DNA from: Streptomyces canus
GTDB lineage: Bacteria; Actinomycetota; Actinomycetes; Streptomycetales; Streptomycetaceae
Direction: 5' to 3'
Assembly (NCBI RefSeq): GCF_041435015.1
Contig: NZ_CP107989.1
Span: 5,952,001 to 6,016,000, forward strand
DNA length: 64,000 bases
Part shown: positions 26,354-35,121 of the stretch, in pieces
Layout: each line of letters starts with the position of its first letter
How positions within the stretch are numbered: position 1 is the stretch's first letter
Made by a program: the position numbers and the translations under genes
Notes under the pieces: generated by a model
Database searches by the model: none
What the model saw: the letters and a program-made list of their open reading frames with translations, nothing else
What the model was told of the DNA's origin: nothing

Positions 26354-27190
26354 TCAGCGGGTGGGACTCGATGCCCAGCTTCCCAGCAGCGCCAGTCGCT
26401 CCGCCGTCTCCGAGCCCGGCTCCGGTGTGTACGCCACGAGGGTCTGGTCCGGACTCTCCGGCAGGACCAGGGACTCGTACGGCAGGGTCAGCAGGCCCGC
26501 GACCGGGTGGCGGACCCGCTTGACGCCGTACATGCACGCCTTGACCTGGTGATCGGCCCACAGGCGGCGGAAGTCCTCGCTCTTGAGCGAGAGTTCGCCG
26601 ACGAGGTCGCGCAGTCCGGGGTCGTCGGGGTGGGCGCCGGCGTTCAGCCGCAGATGGGCGACGGTCTGGGCGGCGACCGCGGCGAAGTCGGGGTAGAGGT
26701 CGCGTCCTTGGGGCTCCAGGAAGAGCTGCCGGACGACGTTGCGCCGCGCGGGAGCCATGCGGCTGTAGCCGCTCACCGCGTCGGCGAGGGCGTTCCAGGC
26801 GAGCACGTCCATGCGTGGTCCGAGGATGAAGGCGGGGGTGCGTTCCATGCTGTCGAGCAGCAGTTGGATGCCGGGACGCACGCGTGGCGCGGCCTCGCGG
26901 CGCCGGTTCGTCCGTTTCTTCGGCGGCCGGGCGACCGCGTGCAGATAGGCGTGCTCGGTCTCGTCCAGGCGCAGCACCCGGGAGATGGAGTCCAGGACGG
27001 CGTCCGACACGCTCGGGCCCCTGCCCTGCTCCAGCCGGATGTAGTAGTCGACGCTCACCCCGGCCAGCTGCGCCACCTCCTCCCGGCGCAGTCCGGGCAC
27101 GCGGCGCCGCCCGTACGAGAGCAGCCCCACCTCCTCGGGCTGGATGCGGGCGCGGCGCGAGCGCAGAAAGTCTCCGAGATCCCCGTCCAT
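26354..27190 (-). CDS. XRE-family regulator with MmyB-like ligand domain
   Basis: A 278-aa transcription factor. The N-terminal HTH (about residues 25-80, VPGLRREEVAQLAGVSVDYY) is the MmyB/XRE type; the C-terminal half (about 100-278, with ILGPRMDVLAWNALADAV and LRLNAGAHPDDPGLRDL) is the MmyB-like ligand-binding domain that senses fatty acids or other small hydrophobics in characterised members. It is divergent from a short-chain dehydrogenase across about 150 bp, the usual arrangement in Streptomyces in which the regulator controls that gene. ATG at 27190 chosen; the conserved family N-terminus starts within a few residues. Confidence 0.92.
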   Translation of the reverse strand: MDGDLGDFLRSRRARIQPEEVGLLSYGRRRVPGLRREEVAQLAGVSVDYYIRLEQGRGPSVSDAVLDSISRVLRLDETEHAYLHAVARPPKKRTNRRREAAPRVRPGIQLLLDSMERTPAFILGPRMDVLAWNALADAVSGYSRMAPARRNVVRQLFLEPQGRDLYPDFAAVAAQTVAHLRLNAGAHPDDPGLRDLVGELSLKSEDFRRLWADHQVKACMYGVKRVRHPVAGLLTLPYESLVLPESPDQTLVAYTPEPGSETAERLALLGSWASSPTR

Positions 27191-27340
27191 GGGTTCGATC
27201 GTAGGGGAGGGCCGGGATCCGAGCCTGGTACTGGCAGACCCAGGAAAAGCGCATCCCTGGGTACGGCGGCCCGGGCGCCGCAGGGTGGTGGACGAGGCCG
27301 GGGAGACGCCCCGGCGGGCATTCCACCGAGGAGTACATCG

Positions 27341-28105
27341 ATGTCGTACGAGAATCTGGCCGGACGTACCGCCGTCGTCACCGGAGCCGCGAGTGGCATC
27401 GGCGAGGCCACGGCCGTGCTGCTGGCCGCGCAGGGGGCGCGGGTCGCGCTCCTCGCGCGGCGCGGTGAGCGGCTGGAGGCGATCGCCGGGAAGATCCGGG
27501 CCGGCGGCGGACAGGCGCTGGCGGTGGTGGCCGATGTGACCGACGGCGCGTCCGTGGCGGCCGCCGTGGAGAGCGTCCACGGGGCGTACGGGAGCGTCGA
27601 CCTGGTGGTGAACAACGCCGGTGTGATGCTGCCGAACCCGATCGTGGACGCCCGGGTCGACGAGTGGCAGCGGATGATCGACACCAATGTCACCGGTGTC
27701 CTGCGGGTCGTCGGTGCCTTTGCCGAGGACCTGAACGAGGCTGCGGCGCAGGGGCGCAGCGCGGACCTGGTGAACGTCTCGTCGATCGGCGCGCACGTCA
27801 CCAACTTCACCAACTACGCCGTGTACGGGGCGACGAAGGCCGCGGTCACCCATCTCTCGGCGCTGCTGCGCGCCGAGTTCGGGCCGCGGGGCGTGCGGGT
27901 CACCAACATCGAGCCAGGGCTGACGGAGACCGAACTGGCCACGCACATCGACAACGACGGGTTGCGGGAGCAGGTCGGCGGGATGGCCGAGGCGATGGGC
28001 GCGCTGTCTTCCACGGAACTCGCGGATCTCGTCGCCTACGTCACCAGCCGGCCCCGGCACGTCAACCTGCGCCAGGTCGTGGTCCTGCCGACCGCGCAGG
28101 TGTGA
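27341..28105 (+). CDS. SDR family NAD(P)-dependent oxidoreductase
   Basis: A 254-aa classical short-chain dehydrogenase. The cofactor motif is VVTGAASGIGEATAVLL (residues about 11-27); NNAG is in DLVVNNAGVMLP; the catalytic triad is Ser in VNVSSIGAHV and Tyr/Lys in YAVYGATKAAVTH; PGLTETEL follows. The Arg pair in ALLARRGER just after the second beta strand favours NADP(H). Start ATG 27341 with CGAGGAG upstream. It is probably repressed or induced by the divergent MmyB-type regulator, whose ligand may be the enzyme's substrate or product. Confidence 0.92.
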   Translation: MSYENLAGRTAVVTGAASGIGEATAVLLAAQGARVALLARRGERLEAIAGKIRAGGGQALAVVADVTDGASVAAAVESVHGAYGSVDLVVNNAGVMLPNPIVDARVDEWQRMIDTNVTGVLRVVGAFAEDLNEAAAQGRSADLVNVSSIGAHVTNFTNYAVYGATKAAVTHLSALLRAEFGPRGVRVTNIEPGLTETELATHIDNDGLREQVGGMAEAMGALSSTELADLVAYVTSRPRHVNLRQVVVLPTAQV

Positions 28106-28113
28106 GCGCCGGG

Positions 28114-28560
28114 TCAGCCCTCCCAGTCGCTGCTCTGTGAGGACGACGGCTTGGTGCGTCGGCCGCCTCGGAAGAGGTCGGGGTTGAGGCGCAGCGCCTG
28201 GAAGGCGTTGACTCCGACGATGCCGACCCAGGCGACCAGGAGGCCGGGCAGGTGGGCGATGCCGCCGCCGATGGCGGAGAGCGGGATCGCCAGCACCAGG
28301 GAGACGATGCCGAAGCCGAAGCGTTCGCCGAAGGAGTCGGTGGGCCTGGGCGAGCGGGCGCCCCGGGCCGTCACCATCTGCTGCTCGGCGAGCTGCCGGC
28401 GCAGGCGGCGGTCCACGGCGCCGTCGATCCGCTGGTCGACCTTCTCCAGGAACGAGTCGACCAGCGCGGACTCGTACTCCTCGCCCAGTTCCCTGCGGGC
28501 CTGCAGGGTGGCGTTGAGTTCCTTCTTGAGTTCGGGGTCCCGCTCATCCATTGGGGTCAT
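28114..28560 (-). CDS. Hypothetical integral membrane protein
   Basis: A 148-aa protein. Residues 1-80 are charged and helical (DPELKKELNATLQARRELGE, then FLEKVDQRIDGAVDRRLRRQ), probably a coiled coil. Two hydrophobic segments (about 85-105 and 108-125: FGIVSLVLAIPLSAIGGG and LPGLLVAWVGIVGVNAFQAL) follow, and a basic, Ser-rich tail. No catalytic motif. ATG at 28560 lacks a ribosome-binding site; TACCGT sits seven bases upstream, so a leaderless message is possible. ATG at 28551 is a close alternative. Function unknown. Confidence 0.7.
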   Translation of the reverse strand: MTPMDERDPELKKELNATLQARRELGEEYESALVDSFLEKVDQRIDGAVDRRLRRQLAEQQMVTARGARSPRPTDSFGERFGFGIVSLVLAIPLSAIGGGIAHLPGLLVAWVGIVGVNAFQALRLNPDLFRGGRRTKPSSSQSSDWEG

Positions 28561-28631
28561 GGAACCCACGGTAGGCAGCCGGAACGCCCGCTGCACTGGG
28601 GTTATCCCCCCTGTTGCGGCGGGGGTCCGTC

Positions 28632-29564
28632 CTACGCCAGCCCGTGCTGCTTCGCGTACGCGTTCGCCACGTCCTCCGGGTCCTTCTTGTCGTTGTCGAC
28701 CTGGCTGTTGAGCTGGGTGAGCTGCTCGGTGGTGAGGACGTTTCCGAGGCGGGCGAGCGCCTTGCGGACCGTGTCGTCGGCCTTGCGGTCGGCGATGAGG
28801 GGGACGATGTGCTGGCTGGGGATGAGGTTCTTGGGATCGGTCAGCACCACCCAGCCGTTGGCCGCGATGTCGGTGTCGGTGGTGAAGAGGTTCGCCACGT
28901 CCACGTCCCCCTTCTTCAGGGCGCCCTTGACCAGTGGGCCGTCCGAGTCGAGCGACTTGAACTCCTTGAACTCGACGCCGTACACGTCCTTCAGCCCGAC
29001 CGCGCCCACCCGGCGCTTCTTCACCTCGGGCGCGGCCCCGATGACCAGCTCGCCGTTCTGCTTGGCGAGATCGGCGAGGGAGGTCAGGCCGTACTTCCGT
29101 GCGGTCGCCCGGGTGACGACGAAGCAGTCGGAGTCGGCCGCCTGGCCGTACGGCAGCACCTGGAGGCCGCCGGGCAGCGCCAGGGTGAGCGCGTTCTGCA
29201 TGGTGCCCGGCTCGGCGGAGGCGTCCTTCGGGGCGAGGTAGTTGAGCAGGGCGCCCTGGTACTCGGGCAGCAGGTCGATGTCGCCCGCCTTGAGCGCGGG
29301 GATCACGATCTCTCGGGTGCCGAGGTTGGGGCGGACCTTCACCTTCACGCCGGCCTGCTGGAGCACCGCCGCGTAGAGGTAGCCCAGCACCTGGTTCTCG
29401 GTGAAGTTGGCGGTGCCGATGGTGACTCCGCCCTTGCTGGAGCCGCCGCCACCGGACGAGCTCCCCTGGCCGTCGAGGGAGGTGACGCCGCTGGAGCAGG
29501 CGGAGAGGGCGGGGACGGTGACGGCTGCGCCCGCGAGCGCGCCGAGGAGAGTGCGACGGTTCAT
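28632..29564 (-). CDS. Glycine betaine/quaternary-amine ABC transporter substrate-binding lipoprotein (OpuCC-like)
   Basis: A 310-aa extracytoplasmic receptor. The N-terminus MNRRTLLGALAGA has a twin-arginine and the lipobox LSAC puts the lipidated Cys at residue 23; a Ser/Gly linker follows. The mature domain begins VTIGTANFTENQVLGYLYA, the hallmark of the OpuC/OsmF receptor family, and has LKAGDIDLLPEYQGALLNYL and later VDVANLFTTDTDIAANGW. Family members bind quaternary amines (betaine, choline, carnitine) and, in EgtU, ergothioneine. It is the last gene of a four-gene operon with two permeases and an ATPase. The neighbouring lyase suggests a betaine with an aromatic ring as ligand (inference). 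Confidence 0.9.
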   Translation of the reverse strand: MNRRTLLGALAGAAVTVPALSACSSGVTSLDGQGSSSGGGGSSKGGVTIGTANFTENQVLGYLYAAVLQQAGVKVKVRPNLGTREIVIPALKAGDIDLLPEYQGALLNYLAPKDASAEPGTMQNALTLALPGGLQVLPYGQAADSDCFVVTRATARKYGLTSLADLAKQNGELVIGAAPEVKKRRVGAVGLKDVYGVEFKEFKSLDSDGPLVKGALKKGDVDVANLFTTDTDIAANGWVVLTDPKNLIPSQHIVPLIADRKADDTVRKALARLGNVLTTEQLTQLNSQVDNDKKDPEDVANAYAKQHGLA

Positions 29565-29575
29565 CGGAGGGATCC

Positions 29576-30238
29576 CTAGGCAGTGCGGTGGCGGAAGAGG
29601 AAGCGCTGGAGGCCGGACAGCAGCAGGTCGAGGGCCACGGCGACCACGGCGACCAGCACCGCTCCGCCGAGCACCTGAACGAGGTCGCGCTGGGCGAGGC
29701 CGTCGAAGACGTAGCGGCCCAGGCCGCCGAAGGAGACGTAGGCCGCGATGGTCGCGGTGGCGACGACCTGGATGAGTGCCAGGCGCAGGCCGGTCATGAT
29801 CAGGGGGAGCGCGAGCGGCAGTTCGACCTGGAGGAGGACCTGGTGGCCGCGCATGCCCTGGCCGCGGGCGGCATCGCGCACGTCCGGGTCGACGGCCGAC
29901 ATACCGGCGTAGGTGTTGGTGACGATCGCCGGGACCGCGAGGGCGACCAGGGCGACGTAGACCGGGAGCATGGACAGGCCGCCTGCCAGGAAGACCAGCA
30001 CGACCAGGCCGACGGTGGGCAGGGCGCGGCCGAAGGAGGCCAGGTTGATCGCGAGGAAGGCGCCCTTGCCGGTGTGGCCGATCAGCAGGCCGAGGGGGAG
30101 GCCGATCGCGGCCGCGACGAGGGTCGCGAGGAGGGAGTACTGGAGGTGCTCGGCGAGGCGGTGGGCGATGCCGTCCGTTCCCGTCCACTGGGAGCCGCTG
30201 GTCAGCCAGGAGCCGAGGTTCTTGAAGAGTTCGTACAT
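29576..30238 (-). CDS. Quaternary-amine ABC transporter permease (OpuCD-like)
   Basis: A 220-aa inner-membrane protein with about five helices (from SLLATLVAAAIGLPLGLLIG to VAVVAVALDLLLSGLQRFLF). The EAA-like ATPase-docking loop reads RDAARGQGMRGHQVLLQVEL; the upstream VPAIVTNTYAGMSAVDP is typical of OpuCB/OpuCD. One base separates its ATG from the stop of the second permease upstream, and the receptor gene starts 11 bp after its own stop, so all four genes should be co-translated. The two permeases are likely heterodimeric. Confidence 0.9.
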   Translation of the reverse strand: MYELFKNLGSWLTSGSQWTGTDGIAHRLAEHLQYSLLATLVAAAIGLPLGLLIGHTGKGAFLAINLASFGRALPTVGLVVLVFLAGGLSMLPVYVALVALAVPAIVTNTYAGMSAVDPDVRDAARGQGMRGHQVLLQVELPLALPLIMTGLRLALIQVVATATIAAYVSFGGLGRYVFDGLAQRDLVQVLGGAVLVAVVAVALDLLLSGLQRFLFRHRTA

Positions 30239-30239
30239 G

Positions 30240-30881
30240 TCAGGCTCGCCTCCGCCGCCACGGGGTCAGGACGTACTGCAGGGCCACCAGCAGGGCGTCC
30301 GCGACCACGGCGAGCAGGAGCGTGAGGACCACGCCCACGATCACCGGGGTCGGGAAGTCGCGCTGGAAGCCGTCGGTGAAGAGCTGGCCGAGGCCGCCGT
30401 CGCCGATGTAGGTGGCGACCGACACCAGGGAGATCGACATGACGGTCGCGATCCGCACGCCCGCCATGATCACCGGGAGTGCGAGGGGCAGTTCGACGGT
30501 GAGGAGCGTGCGCAGGGGGCGCGTGCCCATCGCCTTCGCGGCCTCCTTGGTCTTCGCGGGGACCGAGTCGAGGCCCTCGACCGTGTTCCGCAGCAGGACG
30601 ACCAGGGTGTAGACCGTCAGGCCGATCACGGTCGTGGTGCGGGTCAGACCGCTGACCGGCAGCAGAAGCACGAAGATCGCGATGGACGGGATCGTGAACA
30701 GGACGTTCGAGAGACCGAGCAGGAAGCCGCGCAGGGGGCGGATCCGGTGGGCGACCACCGCGAGGGGCAGCGAGATCAGCAGGCCGAAGAAGACGGCGCT
30801 CAGGGCAGCCTGGAGGTGGGAGACCGTGAGCGTGGTCAGGTCGTCGGTGTGGCCGGATATCCACGACCAGTCGATGGTCAT
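30240..30881 (-). CDS. Quaternary-amine ABC transporter permease (OpuCB-like)
   Basis: A 213-aa membrane protein with the same fold as its neighbour: helices such as ALSAVFFGLLISLPLAVVA and LVVLLRNTVEGLDSVPAK leading to the docking loop KEAAKAMGTRPLRTLLTVEL. Its start overlaps the ATPase stop (ATGA at 30878-30881), indicating translational coupling. Together with the preceding permease it should form the membrane pore. Confidence 0.9.
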   Translation of the reverse strand: MTIDWSWISGHTDDLTTLTVSHLQAALSAVFFGLLISLPLAVVAHRIRPLRGFLLGLSNVLFTIPSIAIFVLLLPVSGLTRTTTVIGLTVYTLVVLLRNTVEGLDSVPAKTKEAAKAMGTRPLRTLLTVELPLALPVIMAGVRIATVMSISLVSVATYIGDGGLGQLFTDGFQRDFPTPVIVGVVLTLLLAVVADALLVALQYVLTPWRRRRA

Positions 30882-31915
30882 GCGGCCACCCGGGCTTCCG
30901 CGTGGGCGCGGCCGGCGTGCCGGTGGATCTCGTCGCGGGAGGTGACACCGGTCAGGACGCCGTCGGCGTCGACGCGGGCGACCAGGCCGGTGGGGGAGGC
31001 GAGGGACTCGTCGAGGGCGGCGAGCAGGGAGTCGCTGTCCTTGAGGGGCCGTACGGGGAGTTCGAGGGCGTCCGCCGAGCGCCAGTGCGCCGGCTTCCCG
31101 GCTTCGTCGCGTACGAGGGTCCAGGCGCCGCCGTCCGGGGCCGGGCCCTGCGGGACCTCGGCCAGGGTCTTCAGCGAGAGCAGCTTCAGGCCGCGCTCGG
31201 CGCCGAGGAAGTCGGCCACGAAGTCGTCGGCCGGACGGGCGAGGAGCTCGGCGGGCGGGGCGCACTGGACGAGGTGACCGCCGGTCCGGAAGATCGCGAT
31301 GCGGTCGCCGAGGCGTACGGCCTCGTCGACGTCGTGCGTGACGAAGACGATGGTCTTGCTCAACTCCTTCTGGAGTCGGAGCAGTTCGTCCTGGAGTTGG
31401 GTGCGCACCACCGGGTCGACCGCGCCGAAGGGCTCGTCCATGAGGAGCACCGGCGGGTCGGCGGCGAGGGCGCGGGCGACGCCGACGCGCTGTTGCTGGC
31501 CGCCGGAGAGCTGGTGGGGGTATCGCTTGCCTGCCTCGGCGGTCAGGCCGACGGTCTCCAGCAGTTCCGACGCCCGGGCCCGGGCCTTCTTGCGGCCGTG
31601 GCCGAGCAGGAGCGGGACGGTGGCGATGTTGTCCAGCACCGTGCGGTGCGGGAAGAGGCCCGACTGCTGGATGACGTATCCGATGGAGCGGCGCAGTTCG
31701 GCCGCGTCCTGCTGGGTGACGTCCTTGCCGCCGACCTTGATGGTGCCGGAGGTCGGCTCCACCATCCGGTTGATCATTCTGAGGGTGGTCGTCTTGCCGC
31801 AACCGGAGGATCCGACGAGGACGGTCACACCGCCCTCCGGCATGTCGAGGGTGAGATCGTGCACTGCTGTCGTGCCGTTGGGGAAGCGCTTGTGGACCGT
31901 GTCGAACTGGATCAT
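30878..31915 (-). CDS. Quaternary-amine ABC transporter ATPase with CBS region (OpuCA-like)
   Basis: A 345-aa ATPase, first gene of the operon. Walker A is [13 protein letters not shown], signature [16 protein letters not shown], Walker [14 protein letters not shown], and the switch His is in [15 protein letters not shown]. The C-terminal about 90 residues ([20 protein letters not shown] to [20 protein letters not shown]) form one CBS-type repeat; in OpuA such domains sense ionic strength or cyclic dinucleotides. Divergent from the lyase gene across 141 bp that should hold both promoters, including TTGACA on the minus strand (31979-31974). Confidence 0.93.
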   Translation of the reverse strand: MIQFDTVHKRFPNGTTAVHDLTLDMPEGGVTVLVGSSGCGKTTTLRMINRMVEPTSGTIKVGGKDVTQQDAAELRRSIGYVIQQSGLFPHRTVLDNIATVPLLLGHGRKKARARASELLETVGLTAEAGKRYPHQLSGGQQQRVGVARALAADPPVLLMDEPFGAVDPVVRTQLQDELLRLQKELSKTIVFVTHDVDEAVRLGDRIAIFRTGGHLVQCAPPAELLARPADDFVADFLGAERGLKLLSLKTLAEVPQGPAPDGGAWTLVRDEAGKPAHWRSADALELPVRPLKDSDSLLAALDESLASPTGLVARVDADGVLTGVTSRDEIHRHAGRAHAEARVAA

Positions 31916-32056
31916 GAGATGTCCCTTGCCCGGCTGTATAACGTCATGCAGAGTTCTCGGTAGCTGAATAGGTTGTCAACGGTTCGGTGTTAATCCGAGG
32001 TAACGGATGACCGCCAGGCAAGATCGAATGTCCGCTTTGAGGGGAGTTTGAGCTAG

Positions 32057-33580
32057 ATGTCGTCTCGGATCGTGGACACTCCTGATCCCGTCACGGCCGG
32101 GCATACGCGCTTGGTGATCCTCGACGGGATCGGTCTCGGCGTCGCGGACGTCGTCCGCCTCGCCGACGGGAGCGCGCGACCGGTGCCCGGGACCGACGCG
32201 ATGAAGCGCGTGACGGAGTCCTGGGACGCCGCCCGCCAGATCGCCGCGACCGGACGCGTCTACGGCCGCTCGACCGGTGTCGGCGCCAACCGGAACGAGG
32301 ACGTGCCCACCGAGGCGGCCGCCGAACACGGTCTGCGGCTGCTGCGCAGCCACGCCGGCGCGATCGGCGAGGAACTCCCGGCCCGGCAGGTCCGGGCGAC
32401 GCTCGCGGTGCGGGCCAACCAACTGCTCGCGGGGGGCGCGGGGCTGCGGCCGACCGTCGTGACGGCCCTGTGCGAGGCGCTGGAGAGCGGGGCGTACCCG
32501 GTCGTCAACGAGTTCGGCTCGGTGGGCACGGGAGACATCGCGGCCCTGGCCCAGGTGGGTCTGGCGCTGGCGGGAGAGCATCCTTGGCGAGGGGCGAACG
32601 GCGCTGCCCCCGAGCCCCAACTCCTCGACAACAACGACGCCCTCGCCTTCATCAGCAGCAACGCCCTCACCCTCGGCCAGGCCGCCCTCGCGCTGCACGA
32701 ACTGCGCGGGCTCATCGAGGCCACGCAGGTCGTCGGGGCGCTGTCGCTGCTGGCCGTCGACGGGTCGCACGAGGCGTACGCCGCCCCCGTGCACGCCGCC
32801 CGGCCGCACCGCGGGTCCGTCGAAGTGGCGCGGCGGATGCGGGAGTTGATCGGGGCGGAGGACCGGCCCACCCCGCCGCTCGGCCGGATCCAGGACCCGT
32901 ACGGCTTCCGGTGTCTCCCTCAGATCCACGGGCCCGCCCAGGACGCCGCCGACACCCTGGAGGAGGTCCTCGCGATTGAGATCAACGCGGCCGCCGAGAA
33001 CCCGCTCATCTCTCCCGAGGACATGGCCGCCTACCACCACGGCGGCTTCTACCAGGCCCAACTCGCCCTTGCTCTCGACCACTTCAGGCTGGCCCTCACC
33101 CAGGTCGCCCGGCTGTCCACGTCCCGGCTCTCCACGCTCAACGAGCCGGCCTTCACCCGCCTGAGGCCCTTCCTCGCCGACCCGGAGCCCGCCTCCTCCG
33201 GCGTGATGATCCTGGAGTACGCCGCCGGAGCCGCCCTCGGCGATCTGCGGGCCTTCTCCGCGCCCGCCTCACTCGGCCACGCTGTACTCTCCCGAGGCGT
33301 CGAGGAACAGGCCAGCTTCGCCTCGCTCGCCGCCCGTCAGACACTGCGCGCGTGCGGCGCGTACCGTCTCGTCGTCGGCTGCGAACTCGTCGCCGCCGTA
33401 CGGGCGCTGCGCCAGCGCGACCTCAGGCCCGACCCGGACCTCCCGGTGGGCCGCGCGCTGGAGCTCGCCGAGGCGGTGCTCGAAGAGGACCCGGCCGACC
33501 GGCCGCTCACGGGCGACGTGACGGCGGCGACGACACTGCTCGACCGGTTCACGGACATCTGGAGGGGGCGCGAGGCATGA
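32057..33580 (+). CDS. Histidine/aromatic-ammonia-lyase homologue with altered MIO triad
   Basis: A 507-aa enzyme of the HAL/PAL fold. Conserved features are VYGRSTGVGANRNEDV (the YG..TG.G substrate loop), IQDPYGFRCLPQIHG, INAAAENPLIS, and SAPASLGHAVLSRGVEEQA. Normal members form the electrophilic MIO cofactor from Ala-Ser-Gly in GSVGASGD; here the segment reads GSVGTGDIAALAQ (Thr158-Gly159-Asp160), with one residue missing and no Ser. The GNFHG motif is GGFYQ. It therefore probably is not a classical histidase. Characterised ergothionases are lyases of this fold reported to work without MIO, and the divergent OpuC-like transporter could import such a betaine (inference). Start codon overlaps none; stop overlaps the RpiR gene (ATGA). 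Confidence 0.8.
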   Translation: MSSRIVDTPDPVTAGHTRLVILDGIGLGVADVVRLADGSARPVPGTDAMKRVTESWDAARQIAATGRVYGRSTGVGANRNEDVPTEAAAEHGLRLLRSHAGAIGEELPARQVRATLAVRANQLLAGGAGLRPTVVTALCEALESGAYPVVNEFGSVGTGDIAALAQVGLALAGEHPWRGANGAAPEPQLLDNNDALAFISSNALTLGQAALALHELRGLIEATQVVGALSLLAVDGSHEAYAAPVHAARPHRGSVEVARRMRELIGAEDRPTPPLGRIQDPYGFRCLPQIHGPAQDAADTLEEVLAIEINAAAENPLISPEDMAAYHHGGFYQAQLALALDHFRLALTQVARLSTSRLSTLNEPAFTRLRPFLADPEPASSGVMILEYAAGAALGDLRAFSAPASLGHAVLSRGVEEQASFASLAARQTLRACGAYRLVVGCELVAAVRALRQRDLRPDPDLPVGRALELAEAVLEEDPADRPLTGDVTAATTLLDRFTDIWRGREA

Positions 33581-34428
33581 GCGACACGGCTGGAGTGGAC
33601 ACTCCCGCGGGACGGCTGCAGGCACTGTTCGAGGGGCACCGGCTCACGCCGACCCAACGGCGCATCGCGCACAGCATGGTGCGGCGGGCCGGGGACGTGC
33701 CGTTCCTGTCCAGCGTGGAGCTGGCCGAACTGGCCGGGGTCAGCCAGCCCTCCGTCACCCGCTTCGCGGTCGCCCTCGGCTTCGACGGCTACCCCGCCCT
33801 GCGCAGGCACCTGCGCGAGGTCGCGCCCACCGAACAGTCGACGGCCTCGGCGTCGTACAACGAGTACCAGCAGGCCGTCGAGGCCGAGATCGAGAACCTC
33901 AGGCACCTGGCGGAGATCCTCGCCGACCCGCGGCCGGTGCACAGGGCCGGCCGGCTGCTCGCGGCCTCCCGCCCCCTGCCGGTGCTCGGTCTGCGGGCCG
34001 CCGCCTCCCAGGCGTACGGCTTCGCGTACTTCGCCGCCAAGGTTCATCCGGACGTACGGCTGCTCAACGAGGGCGGCACGATGATCCACGACCGCATCGA
34101 CGCCGCCGTCCGCGCGGGCGCCACGACCCTGCTGTGCTTCGCGCTGCCCCGGCATCCCCGCGAGGTCGTCGACACCCTCGCCTACGCCAAGGAGGCGGGC
34201 CTGAGCGTCGTGACGGTCGCCGACTCCGCCTTCGCCCCGGTCGCCAAGGTCTCCGACCTGCTGCTGCCCGCCGCCGTCGGCACCGGCCTCGCCTTCGACA
34301 CCGCGTGCGCGCCGATGCTCCTCGGCCGGGTGCTGCTGGAGGCGATGTGCGACGACCTGCCGGACGCGCAGTCCCGGCTGGAGGAGTTCGACGCGCGGGC
34401 GGCGGCGCGGGGACTCTTCGTGGAGTAG
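33577..34428 (+). CDS. RpiR/MurR-family transcriptional regulator (HTH plus SIS domain)
   Basis: A 283-aa regulator. The N-terminal HTH-6 domain (about 10-85) has LTPTQRRIAHSMVRRAGDVP and LAELAGVSQPSVTRFAVALG; the C-terminal SIS domain (about 120-260) has VLGLRAAASQAYGFAYFAAK and LLCFALPRHPREVVDTLAYA. SIS domains usually bind phosphosugars, but RpiR relatives in actinobacteria are also found with amino-acid and amine catabolic genes. ATGA overlap with the lyase gene shows co-transcription and probable translational coupling, so it likely controls the lyase and the divergent transporter. Confidence 0.9.
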   Translation: MSDTAGVDTPAGRLQALFEGHRLTPTQRRIAHSMVRRAGDVPFLSSVELAELAGVSQPSVTRFAVALGFDGYPALRRHLREVAPTEQSTASASYNEYQQAVEAEIENLRHLAEILADPRPVHRAGRLLAASRPLPVLGLRAAASQAYGFAYFAAKVHPDVRLLNEGGTMIHDRIDAAVRAGATTLLCFALPRHPREVVDTLAYAKEAGLSVVTVADSAFAPVAKVSDLLLPAAVGTGLAFDTACAPMLLGRVLLEAMCDDLPDAQSRLEEFDARAAARGLFVE

Positions 34429-34511
34429 GGCGTTTTTTCAGGCTCGTCTCACGTTCGCTCGCTACTCTCCCCGACCGGCAGGACTGTGCCAGGACGACGA
34501 GGAGGCGGGAC

Positions 34512-35105
34512 GTGGCACGCGCAGATCGCAGGGTTCAGGGGCTGGCTCGGGTGGCCGTCGTCGTGCGGGCCGGGGCGGCGCCGCTGTGGTGGCTCGGGGT
34601 GTGCGCGGCGGGCGTCGGGCTGCTGATCCCGGGCCTGACCGGGCGCCGGATCGGGGTGATGGCGGGCGCGGCGCTGTTCATCGTCGCCGTGGCCGTGGTG
34701 TCGTACAGCCGCCGCAAGCGGTACACGACGCTGGGGCGGGCGGCCGCTCGCGCGGGAAAGCACGATGTGCTGCAGGACCGTGCGGTCAGTGTGCGCAACT
34801 GGCGCCGCGGACACCGCTGGTGGCTGCTGCTGGCCTGGCTGGTCGCGCTGGCGAGTTCGTTCGCCGTGCCCGTCGCCGGCGGCATGCTGCTGGCCGGGTG
34901 CGGTACCGGACTGCGGCTCAAGGCCGCCTGGCTCGGGCGGCGCGAGCGGGCCGAGGACGCACTGCTGTGGGTGCGGGTCGACTGGCTCGCCGGGAACGGT
35001 GGCCGCCCGGCCGGCAAGGCGGTCAAGGCGTACCGCAGCACGGGTATCGCGGCGGGCGACGCGGCCCCGGGAGGATCGCGCCGCCGCACCGCGGCACTCG
35101 TCTAG
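34512..35105 (+). CDS. Hypothetical membrane protein
   Basis: A 197-aa protein with two pairs of hydrophobic segments (about 20-62: LWWLGVCAAGVGLLIPGL and GVMAGAALFIVAVAVVSY; about 101-128: WWLLLAWLVALASSFAVPVA and GGMLLAGCGTGLRL). Loops are strongly Arg-rich and the C-terminus is basic. No known domain. GTG at 34512 has GGAGGCGGGAC just upstream. It converges with the Roadblock cassette, 16 bp from its stop. Function unknown. Confidence 0.75.
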   Translation: MARADRRVQGLARVAVVVRAGAAPLWWLGVCAAGVGLLIPGLTGRRIGVMAGAALFIVAVAVVSYSRRKRYTTLGRAAARAGKHDVLQDRAVSVRNWRRGHRWWLLLAWLVALASSFAVPVAGGMLLAGCGTGLRLKAAWLGRRERAEDALLWVRVDWLAGNGGRPAGKAVKAYRSTGIAAGDAAPGGSRRRTAALV

Positions 35106-35121
35106 TTCCGGTGCTCCCGGG

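Noticed and set aside
24894..27338. 814-codon minus-strand frame through the integrase promoter region and regulator
   Set aside because: It crosses a strong terminator and two genes in the wrong frame; low-complexity Arg/Pro-rich product.
28632..30188. 518-codon frame extending the binding-protein gene upstream
   Set aside because: The upstream part is an out-of-frame reading of the permease gene; the lipoprotein signal begins at 29564.
31974..32010. RpiR operator GTTA...TAAC between transporter and lyase
   Set aside because: Half-sites too short and spacing arbitrary; could be chance.
32057..33580. Calling the lyase hutH
   Set aside because: The MIO-forming Ala-Ser-Gly is missing and it is not in the hut operon.
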